In this document: in pieces, positions 1-10,801 of the stretch
Numbering within the stretch: position 1 is the stretch's first letter
Layout of the letters: each line of letters begins with the position of its first letter
Source of the DNA: Acidimicrobiaceae bacterium
GTDB taxonomy: Bacteria > Actinomycetota > Acidimicrobiia > Acidimicrobiales > RAAP-2
Assembly: GCA_003155915.1 (NCBI GenBank)
Contig: PMFA01000010.1
Span: 40,350 to 104,349 of the forward strand
Direction: 5' to 3'
DNA: 64,000 nt
Notes under the pieces: model-generated
What the model saw: only the letters and a program-made list of their open reading frames with translations
What the model was told of the DNA's origin: nothing
Databases searched by the model: none
Made by a program: the position numbers and the translations under genes

Positions 1-101
1 CGGTACTCAGGGAGCGACCTACCGGCCTGGCGCATGAACCACACCGGGACGTGCGCCACGCTCTCAGCGCGACAGGCTCGAAGGAAAACTGGCTCGCTCA
101 C
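1..101 (-). CDS. hemE: Uroporphyrinogen decarboxylase, N-terminal fragment (runs off window start)
   Basis: Reverse complement of 99..101 is GTG; translation [34 protein letters not shown] matches the HemE N-terminal signature (FLRACR...[15 protein letters not shown]). Not in the ORF track because it is short and truncated. Confidence 0.85.
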   Translation of the reverse strand, partial: MSEPVFLRACRAESVAHVPVWFMRQAGRSLPEY

Positions 102-187
102 TTCACTCCTTCTTATCCATCACAATCTACGTGAACGGGCTCGCGAGTCAGTTTGAGCTGGCACTGCGTGAGTGCCCTAGACTTGAT

Positions 188-207
188 ATTTCTCAATTTT
201 GAGAAAT
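188..207. promoter_or_regulatory. 20-bp perfect inverted repeat upstream of helicase gene
   Basis: ATTTCTCAA-TT-TTGAGAAAT, 9-bp arms; sits just upstream of ATG 222 and downstream of a possible -10 (TAGACT, 178-183). Confidence 0.6.
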
Positions 208-221
208 GAAAAGAGGACACG

Positions 222-2528
222 ATGGCCCACGAGCGAGAGATTAAAGAGGAACAGCTCTTCCTCGATCTCGCTCTCACGGCCCTTGATCACATGCGCGACG
301 AGGCCCGGTCGCTCCGCGACAGTGCCGCCGTGGCGAACATGAGGGGCGCGGGCGACCTCGTCGAACGAGACGTCGTCATGGGTACGGCCCTGCACCGCCT
401 GGACCAACTCGCGATCGGTGATCAACCACTCTTCTTTGGCCGGATTGACTACGCGCCGGATGAATCGGGTCGCGCCGACGAATACCACGTCGGCCGGCTG
501 GCGGTCTCGGACGAGGAGTTGAATCCACTCGTGATCGACTGGCGCGCGCCGGTCGCCGAGGCGTTCTATCGCGCGACGGGCGTCGAACCGCTCGGCCTCG
601 CGCGACGGCGTCACGTGGCCATTCACGGCCACGACGTGACGGGCGTCGAGGACGAATATTTCGCGGATGCCAATGGAGATCTCGCGTTGCCCGAGGACGA
701 CGTGCGCGCGGCGACCGAAGAGGGTCTCGTCGACGGTGGTCTCGCGCTCGGCGGGCCGGGGGCGCTGCTCGCCGCGTTGGGTCGAGCGCGCACCGGGCGG
801 ATGGGTGACATCGTCGCCACGATCCAGGGCGAGCAAGACCGCATCATTCGAAATCCGCTGGCCGGGGTCTTGTTGGTGCAGGGCGGTCCGGGAACCGGCA
901 AGACGGCCGTGGCGTTGCACCGGGCGGCGTACCTTCTCTTCACACACCGCGCGACGCTCGAACGACAAGGCGTGCTCGTCGTCGGACCGAACCCACTCTT
1001 CTTGAACTACATCGAGAACGTCCTGCCATCGCTCGGCGAGTCCGGCGTGACGCTCTCGACGATCTCCGGTCTGGTGACGAACGTGGAGATTCGCGGACGC
1101 GACGCCGAACCGGTCGATGAGCTGAAGGGCGACCTGCGTATGGCGCGACTGCTCGCGCGCGCACTGCGCACACGTCAGCGACCCCTCAAAGAGGACGTCG
1201 AGATCCCGATTGGTCGAGCGATCGTCGTGTTGAAAGCGCGCTACACCCACGAGACGGTGGAGCGTGCCCGCCGTCGGCCCGGAAACCACAATCAACGCCG
1301 TTCGGCGGTCGGTCGCGAACTGGCGAACCGATTGGCGAACGAGTACTACGAACGTTTCGTTCGCGAGGGCGTCGACGAAATCAACGCCGTGGGGGAATTG
1401 GCCGATCTCATCCGCGCCACTCCGCAGTTCCAATGGTCGCTCGAGCGAATATGGCCGCGGCTCTCGGGTCAAGAACTTTTGCACGACCTCTTCGGCGCGC
1501 CGGCGTTGTTGCGCGCGGCCGGACAGGACTTCGTGAGCGACGAGGAGTTGGCGCTGTTGCACCGGGCGCGTTCGAGCTCGATCGATGAGGTCCGTTGGAC
1601 GAAGGCCGACGCCGCCTTGATCGACGAGGCCCGCGTCTTGCTCGGACCACTGCGCCGTCCGCGCCCCATTGCCAAACCGGGCGACAACGGAATCCTGGAA
1701 GGAATCGACCTCGACGCCTACGCCGGTGATGTGCGCGCGGCCGCCCTTCGAGAGGCCCAACGAAACGCGCCCATTCTGAGCAACGAGCTCGACGAAGCGG
1801 AGTTCGTCACTTACGGTCACATCGTGATTGACGAGGCCCAGGACCTCTCGCCCATGGAACTTCGGGTCTTGAAGCGCCGCGACTTGACCGGTTCAATGAC
1901 GATTGTTGGCGACATGGGTCAGGCCACCACGGCGTCATCGTCGGCGTCGTGGAATGCCGTGCTCGAGGTCCTCGAACCGCGACGTGAGCCCACTCGCGTT
2001 GACCTGACGGTCAGCTACCGCACGCCCGAAGAGGTCCTCGATTTCGCCGCGCCCACGCTGAGGGCCGCGGCGCCGGACTTGACGCCGCCGCGCCCGGTTC
2101 GTCGGGCCGGGCATTTGCCCAGCGTGGATCAGGTGAGTCGCGAAGAGTTCGTGGCGACCCTGGCCGAGGTCACCCGCCGAGAGGTCGATGCCGTCGCCCC
2201 CGGACGCGTCGCGGTCATCGTGACCGGCGAGCGGGTCGAAGAGGTCGTGACGATCCTTCGTTCGAAGGGACTCGACGCCATTGATCCCCGCGACCAGGAG
2301 TCCAGGGGACTGGGGGCCGATCTCATCGTGCTCTCGGCCCAAGGGGCCAATGGTCTGGAATTTGACGGCGTCGTCGTGGTCGAACCGAGTCAGATCGCCA
2401 GTCGCGGTGCTCGAGGCGCCTCGACAATCACGGCGCGAGGTCTACGGACTCTCTACGTCGCGATGACGCGCCCGACCCGACGGCTCGCAATCGTGGCCGT
2501 TGAGCCACTGCCCGAGACATTGCGTTGA
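222..2528 (+). CDS. HelD/HelR-like UvrD-family ATPase (RNA polymerase-associated)
   Basis: N-terminal coiled region, DEYHVGRLAVSDEELNPLVIDWRAPVAEAFYRAT, Walker A GGPGTGKTAVALHRAAYLL, Walker B VIDEAQDLSPMELRVL; RBS aagaggac. Confidence 0.88.
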   Translation: MAHEREIKEEQLFLDLALTALDHMRDEARSLRDSAAVANMRGAGDLVERDVVMGTALHRLDQLAIGDQPLFFGRIDYAPDESGRADEYHVGRLAVSDEELNPLVIDWRAPVAEAFYRATGVEPLGLARRRHVAIHGHDVTGVEDEYFADANGDLALPEDDVRAATEEGLVDGGLALGGPGALLAALGRARTGRMGDIVATIQGEQDRIIRNPLAGVLLVQGGPGTGKTAVALHRAAYLLFTHRATLERQGVLVVGPNPLFLNYIENVLPSLGESGVTLSTISGLVTNVEIRGRDAEPVDELKGDLRMARLLARALRTRQRPLKEDVEIPIGRAIVVLKARYTHETVERARRRPGNHNQRRSAVGRELANRLANEYYERFVREGVDEINAVGELADLIRATPQFQWSLERIWPRLSGQELLHDLFGAPALLRAAGQDFVSDEELALLHRARSSSIDEVRWTKADAALIDEARVLLGPLRRPRPIAKPGDNGILEGIDLDAYAGDVRAAALREAQRNAPILSNELDEAEFVTYGHIVIDEAQDLSPMELRVLKRRDLTGSMTIVGDMGQATTASSSASWNAVLEVLEPRREPTRVDLTVSYRTPEEVLDFAAPTLRAAAPDLTPPRPVRRAGHLPSVDQVSREEFVATLAEVTRREVDAVAPGRVAVIVTGERVEEVVTILRSKGLDAIDPRDQESRGLGADLIVLSAQGANGLEFDGVVVVEPSQIASRGARGASTITARGLRTLYVAMTRPTRRLAIVAVEPLPETLR

Positions 2529-2583
2529 CCCAAATCGGCCAACCTGTCGCACCGGTGTCTCAATTTCCGCTAGAAATGTAGCC

Positions 2584-3180
2584 GTGAGTCAGGCGATTTC
2601 CCCCGATAGCCTGGCGAAGCAAGGGAAGATCGTCCACGATCGTCCGCCGATGTTGGCCATTGGCGTGATGATTTGGCTCGGCAGCGAGCTGATGTTCTTT
2701 TCCGGACTCTTCGCCGCATTGTTTACCATTCGCGCCCACCTGGCGTCGTGGCCTCCCGTCGGTACGCACCTGGACGTGTTGCAGTCGGGCATCTTCACGA
2801 TCGTCTTGATCGCCTCGTCATTCACGATGCAGCGTGCCGTATGGCTCATCGAAAATCGTCGTCGCGCGGAGGCCCGAACGTGGGTGATCGCCACGATGAT
2901 CATGGGCACGCTCTTCGTGTCCAACCAGGCCTACGAGTGGACGCATCTCGCGACGCGGTGGTACACCAACTCGTACGGCTCAATCTTCTTCATCACTACG
3001 GGTCTTCACGGTCTGCACGTGATCCTGGGCATCGTCGCAATGGCGTTCCTGCTCTTTCGCATGCGTGGCAGCGAAGGTGACCCCGGTGAGTTGTCCACCT
3101 TCCAGGGCGTCAGTTACTACTGGCACTTCGTCGACGTCGTATGGATCGGGCTGTACTCGGCCCTGTTCTTGCTGAAGTAG
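2584..3180 (+). CDS. ctaE: Cytochrome c oxidase subunit III
   Basis: Multi-TM, MIWLGSELMFFSGLFAALFTIRAH and GLHGLHVILGI...YYWHFVDVVWIGLY. GTG start at 2584 preferred over ORF-track start at 2500, which overlaps the helicase gene. Confidence 0.9.
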   Translation: MSQAISPDSLAKQGKIVHDRPPMLAIGVMIWLGSELMFFSGLFAALFTIRAHLASWPPVGTHLDVLQSGIFTIVLIASSFTMQRAVWLIENRRRAEARTWVIATMIMGTLFVSNQAYEWTHLATRWYTNSYGSIFFITTGLHGLHVILGIVAMAFLLFRMRGSEGDPGELSTFQGVSYYWHFVDVVWIGLYSALFLLK

Positions 3181-3188
3181 GAACTGGC

Positions 3189-4085
3189 GTGACGTCACCC
3201 CTCTTCAAGCGCTGCGCCGCACTTTCGATCGTGAGCCTCTTCGCCCTCGGACCGGTGCTGCTCTTTGCCGGCGGCGCTCAGGCGTCCTACAAGTTGACGC
3301 CGTACCAATCGTCGCGCAAGAACGCCGGTACGCCCAACTCGACGATGGTGAAGAAGAACAGCGACGGCGTCATCATCGCCTACGGCGACTCCTCGATCAC
3401 CTACCGAGCGCCGTCGTCGGCGTTGGTCACGCTGGGCGCCGCGCTCTTCCAACAGAACTGCGCGTCGTGCCACGGAACCCAGGCCAACGGTGTCCCGGCG
3501 AACGGTACGTCCGGGGCCTACCCCGACCTCGTCGGGCTCGGGCCGGCGACGATCGACTTCTGGGTCGACTCGGGTCGCATGCCGGCGGCGAATCCCCGCT
3601 CCATCGAGGCCAACCGGCGCGTCCCGCGACTTACCCACGATCAGGCTCTCGCGGTATCGGCGTGGGTGAACTCGCTCTCGCCGAGCTTTCCTCTGATTCC
3701 CTACCCCCACTTGAAGAACGCGAACGTCGCCGACGGCGCCGCGCTCTTCGCGCTCAACTGCGCGTCGTGTCACACCATTGAAGGAGACGGCGACGCGCTC
3801 GCCTTGGGGACCTTCTCGCCATCGCTGCGCAAGATCCCCTCGATCGAGGTCGCCGAGGCGATTCGCACCGGCCCCGCCAATATGCCGCGATTCACGGGCA
3901 ACCTCAGTGACGCGCAGGTCAATGACATCGTGAAGTACGTGACCACAGAGATCCAGCACCCGAACAACCCTGGTGGCTTCGGTCTGGGTGGTCTCGGACC
4001 AGTCGCTGAAGGTTTCGTCGGACTAGCCTTCGGTGTCGGCGTCCTGGCGCTCGTCGGATTCTGGGTGGGGGAACGCGATGACTGA
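3189..4085 (+). CDS. qcrC: Cytochrome bc complex diheme cytochrome c subunit
   Basis: Two CXXCH heme motifs (CASCH x2), C-terminal TM anchor, gene order ctaE-qcrC-qcrA-qcrB. Confidence 0.9.
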   Translation: MTSPLFKRCAALSIVSLFALGPVLLFAGGAQASYKLTPYQSSRKNAGTPNSTMVKKNSDGVIIAYGDSSITYRAPSSALVTLGAALFQQNCASCHGTQANGVPANGTSGAYPDLVGLGPATIDFWVDSGRMPAANPRSIEANRRVPRLTHDQALAVSAWVNSLSPSFPLIPYPHLKNANVADGAALFALNCASCHTIEGDGDALALGTFSPSLRKIPSIEVAEAIRTGPANMPRFTGNLSDAQVNDIVKYVTTEIQHPNNPGGFGLGGLGPVAEGFVGLAFGVGVLALVGFWVGERDD

Positions 4086-5010
4086 CGAACACCGCACGCC
4101 GGTCTCGTTGTCGGGACTACCCGCGAACGATCCACACCTGCAGCCCGCGGCTCGCAACCCTAAGTTGGTCGAGCGGGTCATCAGCGTCTGTTTTGTCGTG
4201 GGCACGTTATGCCTCGCCGGCTTTGGTGCGTGCTACTGGATCGACGCGCAGCCGTGGAAGTTGGGCGCGACCATGGGTGGCGGACTCTTGTTCCTCGGCG
4301 TCGGCATCGTTGCCTGGGGCAAGTACCTCATGCCGCGCGGACCGTTCGTCGAAGAGCGTCACACGCTCGCGAACTCCGAAGCCGATCGACAGGCCTTCGC
4401 GGCCGCCATCGTCGAACGCGGTGGTGGTGTCGTACAGCGTCGAAAGCTGCTCGGCGGATTGCTCGGCGGAGGAATGGGCATCTTCGGCGTCGTGGCCCTC
4501 TTCCCGTTGCTGCGCAGCCTCGGACCGCTGCCGAAGGACACGCTGCAACACACCGACTGGCGTTCCGGCTCCTACGTCGTGGACCAAAGCGGACGGCGCG
4601 TCGAAGTGGGCGACCTCGCCGTGGGATCGATCGAGACCGTGTTTCCCGAGGGTACCGAGAACTCGGACCGCGGCCAGGCCGTGGACCAGACGGTGTTGAT
4701 TCGAGTCTCCAACGAGGCGTTCACGACCATGAAGGGTCGCGAGACCTGGGCACCGCACGGCTACGTCGCCTACTCCAAGGTCTGCACGCACCTGGGTTGT
4801 CCGGTCGGACTCTACGAGCAAGAACTGCAACTGTTGGTGTGCCCGTGTCACCAATCGATGTTCAACGTCACCAACGGGGCCGTGCCGCAGTTCGGTCCGG
4901 CGCCGCGACCATTGCCGCAACTGCCGCTCTACGTCGACTCCTCAGGGTACTTGCGCAGCCAGAGCGACTACCACGAAGCGGTCGGTCCGGGATTCTGGGA
5001 GCGTAAGTGA
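4078..5010 (+). CDS. qcrA: Rieske iron-sulfur subunit of cytochrome bc complex
   Basis: Rieske motifs CTHLGC and CPCHQS; N-terminal TM segments; overlaps qcrC stop. Confidence 0.92.
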   Translation: MTDEHRTPVSLSGLPANDPHLQPAARNPKLVERVISVCFVVGTLCLAGFGACYWIDAQPWKLGATMGGGLLFLGVGIVAWGKYLMPRGPFVEERHTLANSEADRQAFAAAIVERGGGVVQRRKLLGGLLGGGMGIFGVVALFPLLRSLGPLPKDTLQHTDWRSGSYVVDQSGRRVEVGDLAVGSIETVFPEGTENSDRGQAVDQTVLIRVSNEAFTTMKGRETWAPHGYVAYSKVCTHLGCPVGLYEQELQLLVCPCHQSMFNVTNGAVPQFGPAPRPLPQLPLYVDSSGYLRSQSDYHEAVGPGFWERK

Positions 5011-6542
5011 GCGACGTCATCAACACCAAGCGCTCGAAGCAACAGGCCCTCGGCCGCTACGGGCGCGTCGGCAAGACTCTGGACGAACTCGACGACCGTT
5101 TGGGCGTGGCGCGCGGCGGACGCACGTTCATGGACAAGATCTTCCCGGACCACTGGTCTTTCATGCTCGGCGAGATCGCGCTCTACTCGTTCCTGATCCT
5201 GTTGGTGACCGGCGTCTTCTTGACGCTGTACTTCATCCCGAGTTCGGCGATCGTGACCTATCACGGCAGTTACGCGCCCCTCGACGGGCAGAAGATGACC
5301 CAGGCATTCGCCTCGACGGTGAATCTCTCCTTCGCCGTACGCGGTGGTCTCTTGATGCGACAGATGCACCACTGGGCCTGCGACATCTTCGTCGGCGCGA
5401 TCGTCATCCACATGGCGCGCGTCTTCTTCACCGGTGCCTTCCGCAAGCCGCGCGAACTGAACTGGATCGTCGGCTCGACGCTGTTGATCCTGGCGATCGT
5501 GAACGGCTTCCTCGGGTACTCGCTGCCCGACGACCTGGTCTCCGGGACCGGCATCCGCATCGCGTACTCGATCATCCTGTCGATCCCGTTGGTCGGCAGC
5601 TACTTGGCGTTCTGGGTATTCGGGGGCAACTTCCCGGGCACGACGATCATTCCGCGCTTCTTCATCCTGCACTGCTTGATCGTGCCGCTGATCATCATCG
5701 GACTCGTGAGTGCGCACCTCTTCTTGCTCGTGCGCCAAAAGCACACGCAGTTCCCCGGCAAGGGACGCACCGAGCAGAACGTCGTCGGCTCGCCGATGTT
5801 CCCGGTCTTCATGGCCAAGACGACCGGTTTCTTGTTCATCGTCGGCGGCATCACGGCGCTGCTCGGCGCCTTCGCCCAGGTCAATCCGATCTGGCAGTTC
5901 GGACCGTATGACGCGGCGCGAATCTCCTACGCCGTGCAACCGGACTGGTACATGGGTTTCCTCGACGGCGCGCTGCGAATATGGCCGTCGTGGTCGTTCC
6001 ATAGTTGGGGCCATACGATTCCTTTCGAGGTGCTGATACCGGCCGTCGTCTTACCGGGTCTGATCTTCAACCTGGTCTTCGTCTGGCCGATCATCGAGCG
6101 CAAATTCACGAACGACAACGCGATTCACAACCTGCTCGATCGCCCGAGTAACCGACCCAAGCGCACCGCCGCCGGTGTCACGATGCTCAGTTTCCTCGGC
6201 ATGCTCTTCATCGCGAGTTCGACCGACGTGCTCGCGAAGTTCTTCAACGTGTCGCTCAATGACGTCCTGGTCTCCATGCGCTACCTGACGGTCATCGTGC
6301 CGATCCTCGCGTTCCCGATCACCTATCGCATCTGCCACGAGATTCAGGCGCTGCACGGCGGCGGTCGACGTAAGACCCCGAACGTCGTCACGCGCTCTGA
6401 AGAGGGTGAGTACTCCGCCACGCCGTCGCCGCGCTACGTGGACGACGTGCCGAGTCATCTCGAAGCGACTCCGGTGCCCACGTACATCCACGAAGAGTCC
6501 GATGAGTCGGGCGACAGTGGCGTGCGCGTCGTCGATCGTTGA
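5007..6542 (+). CDS. qcrB: Cytochrome b subunit of cytochrome bc complex
   Basis: MRQMHHWACDIFVGAIVIHMARVFFTGAFRKPRELNW...GYSLPDDLVSGTG; ATGA-type overlap with qcrA. Confidence 0.93.
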   Translation: MSDVINTKRSKQQALGRYGRVGKTLDELDDRLGVARGGRTFMDKIFPDHWSFMLGEIALYSFLILLVTGVFLTLYFIPSSAIVTYHGSYAPLDGQKMTQAFASTVNLSFAVRGGLLMRQMHHWACDIFVGAIVIHMARVFFTGAFRKPRELNWIVGSTLLILAIVNGFLGYSLPDDLVSGTGIRIAYSIILSIPLVGSYLAFWVFGGNFPGTTIIPRFFILHCLIVPLIIIGLVSAHLFLLVRQKHTQFPGKGRTEQNVVGSPMFPVFMAKTTGFLFIVGGITALLGAFAQVNPIWQFGPYDAARISYAVQPDWYMGFLDGALRIWPSWSFHSWGHTIPFEVLIPAVVLPGLIFNLVFVWPIIERKFTNDNAIHNLLDRPSNRPKRTAAGVTMLSFLGMLFIASSTDVLAKFFNVSLNDVLVSMRYLTVIVPILAFPITYRICHEIQALHGGGRRKTPNVVTRSEEGEYSATPSPRYVDDVPSHLEATPVPTYIHEESDESGDSGVRVVDR

Positions 6543-6674
6543 GCGGGTCGCGAATCGCGGTCTGAAGACGTAATCGCTACGAATCGCGGGAGCCACCACG
6601 CGCCGACGTCGTCCCCACGGGTGCCACGAACGTGCCGGTCGGAGGCGATTTCGTAAGTCCTCGTCGCGACTGCT

Positions 6675-7607
6675 ATGCGTAACATGGGCAACGTGGCGAC
6701 TTCGAGAGATCCCAACTGGCCCTCGGCCGCCACGCTGCTGAGTGACCGGCCGATCGAGGGCCGGCGCAATGTCGGTCTGATCGGCATCTCGACCTACGCC
6801 ACGTCGGTCACCGCACGCTCCTCGAGGAGCACGCCGGCGGCCATCCGGGCCGCGCTCGAGCGCTATTCCACCTGGTCCTTCAGCGAGGCGCTCGACATCG
6901 CCGAATCCGTGGGGCTCGTGGATTTCGGTGACGTCGATTCCCCCGACGCCGAGGGTGGCACCGAGCGCGTGGCGGCGGCCATGTCGAGATGGGACCCGAG
7001 CATCGCGCTACGGCTGATTCTGGGCGGTGACAACGCGGCGACGTGGCACGCGCTTCGGGCGCTCAGCGGCGGTGACTATTCGAATATCGGACTGGTGACC
7101 CTCGACGCGCACCTCGACATGCGCGACGGCGTGTCGAACGGCTCTCCGGTGCGTCAACTTCTCGAAGAGGGGCTCGACGCTCATCACGTGGTGCAGGTTG
7201 GACTGGCCGACTTCTCCAACTCGCCGGCCTACGCGCGGCGCGCCCACGAGGCCGGTGTCACGGTGATCTCGCGCGACGTGTTGCACCACGAGCCGGTCGA
7301 AGAGGCGGCACGTCGAGCGGTCGCGATCGCGGGCGCCGGTGGACGCCGCGTCTACGTTGACATCGACATGGACGCCGCCGATCGGATGGCTGTGCCGGCC
7401 TGTCCCGCGGCCGCGCCCGGTGGCTTGAGCGCTGACGAGATGCGCCGATTCGTTCGGGCGGTTGCGGTCCAGCACGGCGTAATCGCCATCGACATCACCG
7501 AGATCGACGTAGAACGAGACAGCCCCGATCAGCGAACGGTTCGCCTCGCCGCGCTCCTGGTCCTCGAAACACTCGCGGGCGTGCGAAGGAGGTTGCAATG
7601 GCCGTAG
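6675..7607 (+). CDS. hutG: Ureohydrolase-family formimidoylglutamase (probable)
   Basis: DAHLDMR and DIDMDAAD metal-binding motifs, GGDN in place of GGDH; first gene of hutG-hutH-hutU-hutI run. Confidence 0.75.
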   Translation: MRNMGNVATSRDPNWPSAATLLSDRPIEGRRNVGLIGISTYATSVTARSSRSTPAAIRAALERYSTWSFSEALDIAESVGLVDFGDVDSPDAEGGTERVAAAMSRWDPSIALRLILGGDNAATWHALRALSGGDYSNIGLVTLDAHLDMRDGVSNGSPVRQLLEEGLDAHHVVQVGLADFSNSPAYARRAHEAGVTVISRDVLHHEPVEEAARRAVAIAGAGGRRVYVDIDMDAADRMAVPACPAAAPGGLSADEMRRFVRAVAVQHGVIAIDITEIDVERDSPDQRTVRLAALLVLETLAGVRRRLQWP

Positions 7608-9127
7608 AGATCGGCGTCGCGCCGATCACGCGCGCGCAGTTGATTTCGGTCGCCCGGAGTTTCGAGACGGTCACGCTCAGTGACGCCGTCCTCTCCCTTC
7701 TCGAAGACCAACGCGCGGCCATTGACGCACTCGTCGCGAGCGGAACCCCGGTCTACGGACTCTCGACTGGTTTCGGTTCGCTCGCGACGACGTTCATTTC
7801 GCCCGAGGAGCGACGTGACCTCCAACGTTCCCTGATCCGATCGCACGCCGCGGGCGTCGGAGCCGAGGTCGAGACCGAGGTCGTGCGCGCGATGATGGTC
7901 TCGCGCCTCACCAACCTCTGCAGTGGCGTCTCGGGCGTTCGCCCCTCGACGGCTGAGGCCTACGCCGCCCTCTTGAACGCGGGCATCACGCCGATCGTGC
8001 ACGAGTTCGGCTCGCTCGGATGCTCGGGCGACCTCGCCCCGCTGGCGCACGTGGCCCTCGCGTTAATGGGTGAAGGCGACGTGCGCGACCGCGGTGGTCA
8101 GCGCCTCGGCGCGGCCGAGGCGCTACGCGTGAACGGTCTCACCCCGGTGGTCCTGGCCGAGAAGGAGGGACTGGCCCTCATCAACGGCACGGACGGGATG
8201 CTCGGACAGCTGATTCTCGCGCTCGCCGACGGTGAGGCGCTCATGCAACTCGTGGACGTCGCGGCCGCGATGTCGATCCAGGCACTGCGCGGCACCGACC
8301 AGGTCTTCCTCGCCGAGATCCACGCCCTGCGCCCGCACGCCGGTCAGTTGGTTAGCGCGTCGAACCTCCTGGCCCTGTTGGCCGACTCGGTGGTCGTCAG
8401 TTCGCACCTGGATGACCCCACGCAGGTCCAGGACGCGTATTCGTTGCGCTGCGCGCCGCAGGTTCACGGCGCCGCGCGCGATACCTTCGGTTTTGCCACG
8501 CACGTGGCCGATGTCGAACTCGCGTCGGCCATCGACAATCCGTCGGTTCTGGGCGACGGGTCACTGGCGTCCAACGGGAACTTCCACGGGGCGCCGGTCG
8601 GCTACGCGCTCGACTTCCTCGCCATCGTGGTGGCCGACGTCGCGTCGATGTCCGAACGTCGCACCGATCGGATGCTTGACGTGTCGCGTAGTTTCGGTCT
8701 GCCGCCGTTCCTCGCCGCGCAGGCGGGCGTTGACTCGGGCCTGATGATCGCCCAGTACGCGCAGGCGGCATTGGTCTCAGAGATGAAACGCTTGGCGACG
8801 CCCGCGAGCGTGGACTCGATACCGTCCTCGGGCATGCAAGAGGACCACGTGTCCATGGGATGGCACGCCGCGCGCAAGCTCCGCAAATCCCTGGAGGCCT
8901 TCGCTGACGTGATCGCCATCGAGTTGCTCAGCGCCGCACGCGCGCTCGCGATACGAGAACCGCTCACGGCGTCGCCGGCGACGGCCGCCGTGAGCCAGCG
9001 CGTGAACGCCGTCACGGGCGGCCCCGGTCACGACCGTTGGCTCTCTCCGGAGATCGCGGCGGTGGCCGAACTCGTGCGAAACGGTGAACTGTTGGACATC
9101 GCGCGTCGCTACGTGGCACTGTCGTAG
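7598..9127 (+). CDS. hutH: Histidine ammonia-lyase
   Basis: VYGLSTGFGSLA, GSLGCSGDLAPLAHVALALMGEG (MIO region), QEDHVSMG. Confidence 0.93.
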   Translation: MAVEIGVAPITRAQLISVARSFETVTLSDAVLSLLEDQRAAIDALVASGTPVYGLSTGFGSLATTFISPEERRDLQRSLIRSHAAGVGAEVETEVVRAMMVSRLTNLCSGVSGVRPSTAEAYAALLNAGITPIVHEFGSLGCSGDLAPLAHVALALMGEGDVRDRGGQRLGAAEALRVNGLTPVVLAEKEGLALINGTDGMLGQLILALADGEALMQLVDVAAAMSIQALRGTDQVFLAEIHALRPHAGQLVSASNLLALLADSVVVSSHLDDPTQVQDAYSLRCAPQVHGAARDTFGFATHVADVELASAIDNPSVLGDGSLASNGNFHGAPVGYALDFLAIVVADVASMSERRTDRMLDVSRSFGLPPFLAAQAGVDSGLMIAQYAQAALVSEMKRLATPASVDSIPSSGMQEDHVSMGWHAARKLRKSLEAFADVIAIELLSAARALAIREPLTASPATAAVSQRVNAVTGGPGHDRWLSPEIAAVAELVRNGELLDIARRYVALS

Positions 9128-9145
9128 TGATGAAGGGCGACTGAC

Positions 9146-10801
9146 GTGGAAGGCGCGCGACCAGTTCGAGCGGCCCGGGGCTCGACGCTGTCGACCTTGG
9201 GTTGGGCGCAGGAGGGTGCGTTGCGCATGCTCCAGAACAACCTCGACCCGGAGGTCGCCGAACGACCGGACGACCTCGTCGTCTACGGCGGCACCGGGCG
9301 CGCGGCGCGAGACTGGCGCAGTTTCGACGCACTGGTGCGCACGCTGCGAACACTCAAGGGCGACGAGACGATGCTGGTGCAATCCGGTCGGCCGGTCGGC
9401 GTCTTCTCGACACACGAGTGGGCGCCACGGGTCCTGATCGCGAATTCGAATCTCGTCGGCGATTGGGCCACGTGGCCGGAGTTTCGTCGACTCGAAGCGC
9501 TCGGTCTCACGATGTACGGACAGATGACCGCGGGATCGTGGATCTATATCGGTACACAGGGCATCGTGCAGGGCACCTACGAGACCTTTTCGGCGGTCGC
9601 CGATCGGCACTTCGGTGGCACGCTCAAGGGCACGTTGACCCTGACCGGCGGCTGCGGGGGCATGGGCGGCGCCCAACCCCTCGCCGTCACCATGAACGAC
9701 GGCGTCTGCCTGTGTGTCGACGTGGATCCGTCAAGGTTGCAGCGACGAGTCGACCAGCGCTACCTCGATGAGTGGACGGCCGATCTCGACGAAGCAGTCG
9801 CGCGCGTCGAAGGGGCCAAGCGCGCGAGCACCGCGCTCAGCGTCGGAGTCGTGGGCAACGCCGCGACGGTGTTCGTCGAACTCCTTCGCCGCGGCGTCGA
9901 AGTGGACATCGTGACCGACCAGACCTCGGCGCACGACCCGTTGAGCTACCTCCCCGAGGGCATCGATCTCGCCGACTGGCACGACTACGCCGAGAAGAAG
10001 CCCGAGGAGTTCACCGACCGCGCCCGCCAATCAATGGCGAAGCAGGTTGAGGCGATGGTGGGCTTCCAAGACCGGGGCGCGCAGGTCTTCGACTACGGCA
10101 ACTCGATTCGCGGCGAAGCCCAACTCGGCGGGTACGAGCGGGCGTTTTCTTTTCCCGGTTTCGTGCCGGAGTATCTCCGACCGCTCTTTTGTAAAGGCAA
10201 CGGACCGTTTCGGTGGGCGGCGTTGTCGGGTGACCCGCAGGACATCGCCCGAACCGATCAGGCGGTCCTCGATCTCTTCCCGGAGAATGACGCGTTGCGA
10301 CGCTGGATCAAGAAGGCCCAGGACCGCGTGGCCTTCCAGGGCCTGCCGGCACGGATCTGCTGGCTCGGCTACGGCGAACGCGACCGGGCCGGTCTCGCGT
10401 TCAACGACCTGGTCGCGTCGGGCGAGTTGAAGGCGCCGATCGTCATCGGCCGTGATCACCTCGACAGTGGTTCGGTCGCGTCACCGTATCGCGAGACCGA
10501 GTCGATGCTCGACGGCTCCGACGCCATCGCCGACTGGCCGCTGCTCAACGCCCTGGTTAACACGGCGTCGGGGGCGACGTGGGTGTCGATTCACCACGGG
10601 GGCGGGGTTGGGATCGGTCGCTCGATCCATGCCGGTCAGGTGTGCGTCGCTGACGGGACGGAACTCTCGGCGCAGAAGCTGGCTAAGGTCCTCAGAAACG
10701 ATCCCGGTATGGGGGTCATTCGCCACGTCGACGCCGGCTACGAGGTGGCCGAGAACACCGCCGAAGAGCGAGGCGTGCGCATTCCGATGCGCGAGGGGTA
10801 A
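9146..10801 (+). CDS. hutU: Urocanate hydratase
   Basis: [47 protein letters not shown]; overlaps hutI start. Confidence 0.95.
   Translation: MEGARPVRAARGSTLSTLGWAQEGALRMLQNNLDPEVAERPDDLVVYGGTGRAARDWRSFDALVRTLRTLKGDETMLVQSGRPVGVFSTHEWAPRVLIANSNLVGDWATWPEFRRLEALGLTMYGQMTAGSWIYIGTQGIVQGTYETFSAVADRHFGGTLKGTLTLTGGCGGMGGAQPLAVTMNDGVCLCVDVDPSRLQRRVDQRYLDEWTADLDEAVARVEGAKRASTALSVGVVGNAATVFVELLRRGVEVDIVTDQTSAHDPLSYLPEGIDLADWHDYAEKKPEEFTDRARQSMAKQVEAMVGFQDRGAQVFDYGNSIRGEAQLGGYERAFSFPGFVPEYLRPLFCKGNGPFRWAALSGDPQDIARTDQAVLDLFPENDALRRWIKKAQDRVAFQGLPARICWLGYGERDRAGLAFNDLVASGELKAPIVIGRDHLDSGSVASPYRETESMLDGSDAIADWPLLNALVNTASGATWVSIHHGGGVGIGRSIHAGQVCVADGTELSAQKLAKVLRNDPGMGVIRHVDAGYEVAENTAEERGVRIPMREG

Noticed and set aside
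177-1820. 547-aa minus-strand ORF antisense to the helicase gene
   Set aside because: Shadow ORF from GC-rich codon bias; low-complexity Arg/Asp-rich composition with no domain motif, while the plus strand encodes a clear HelD-like protein.
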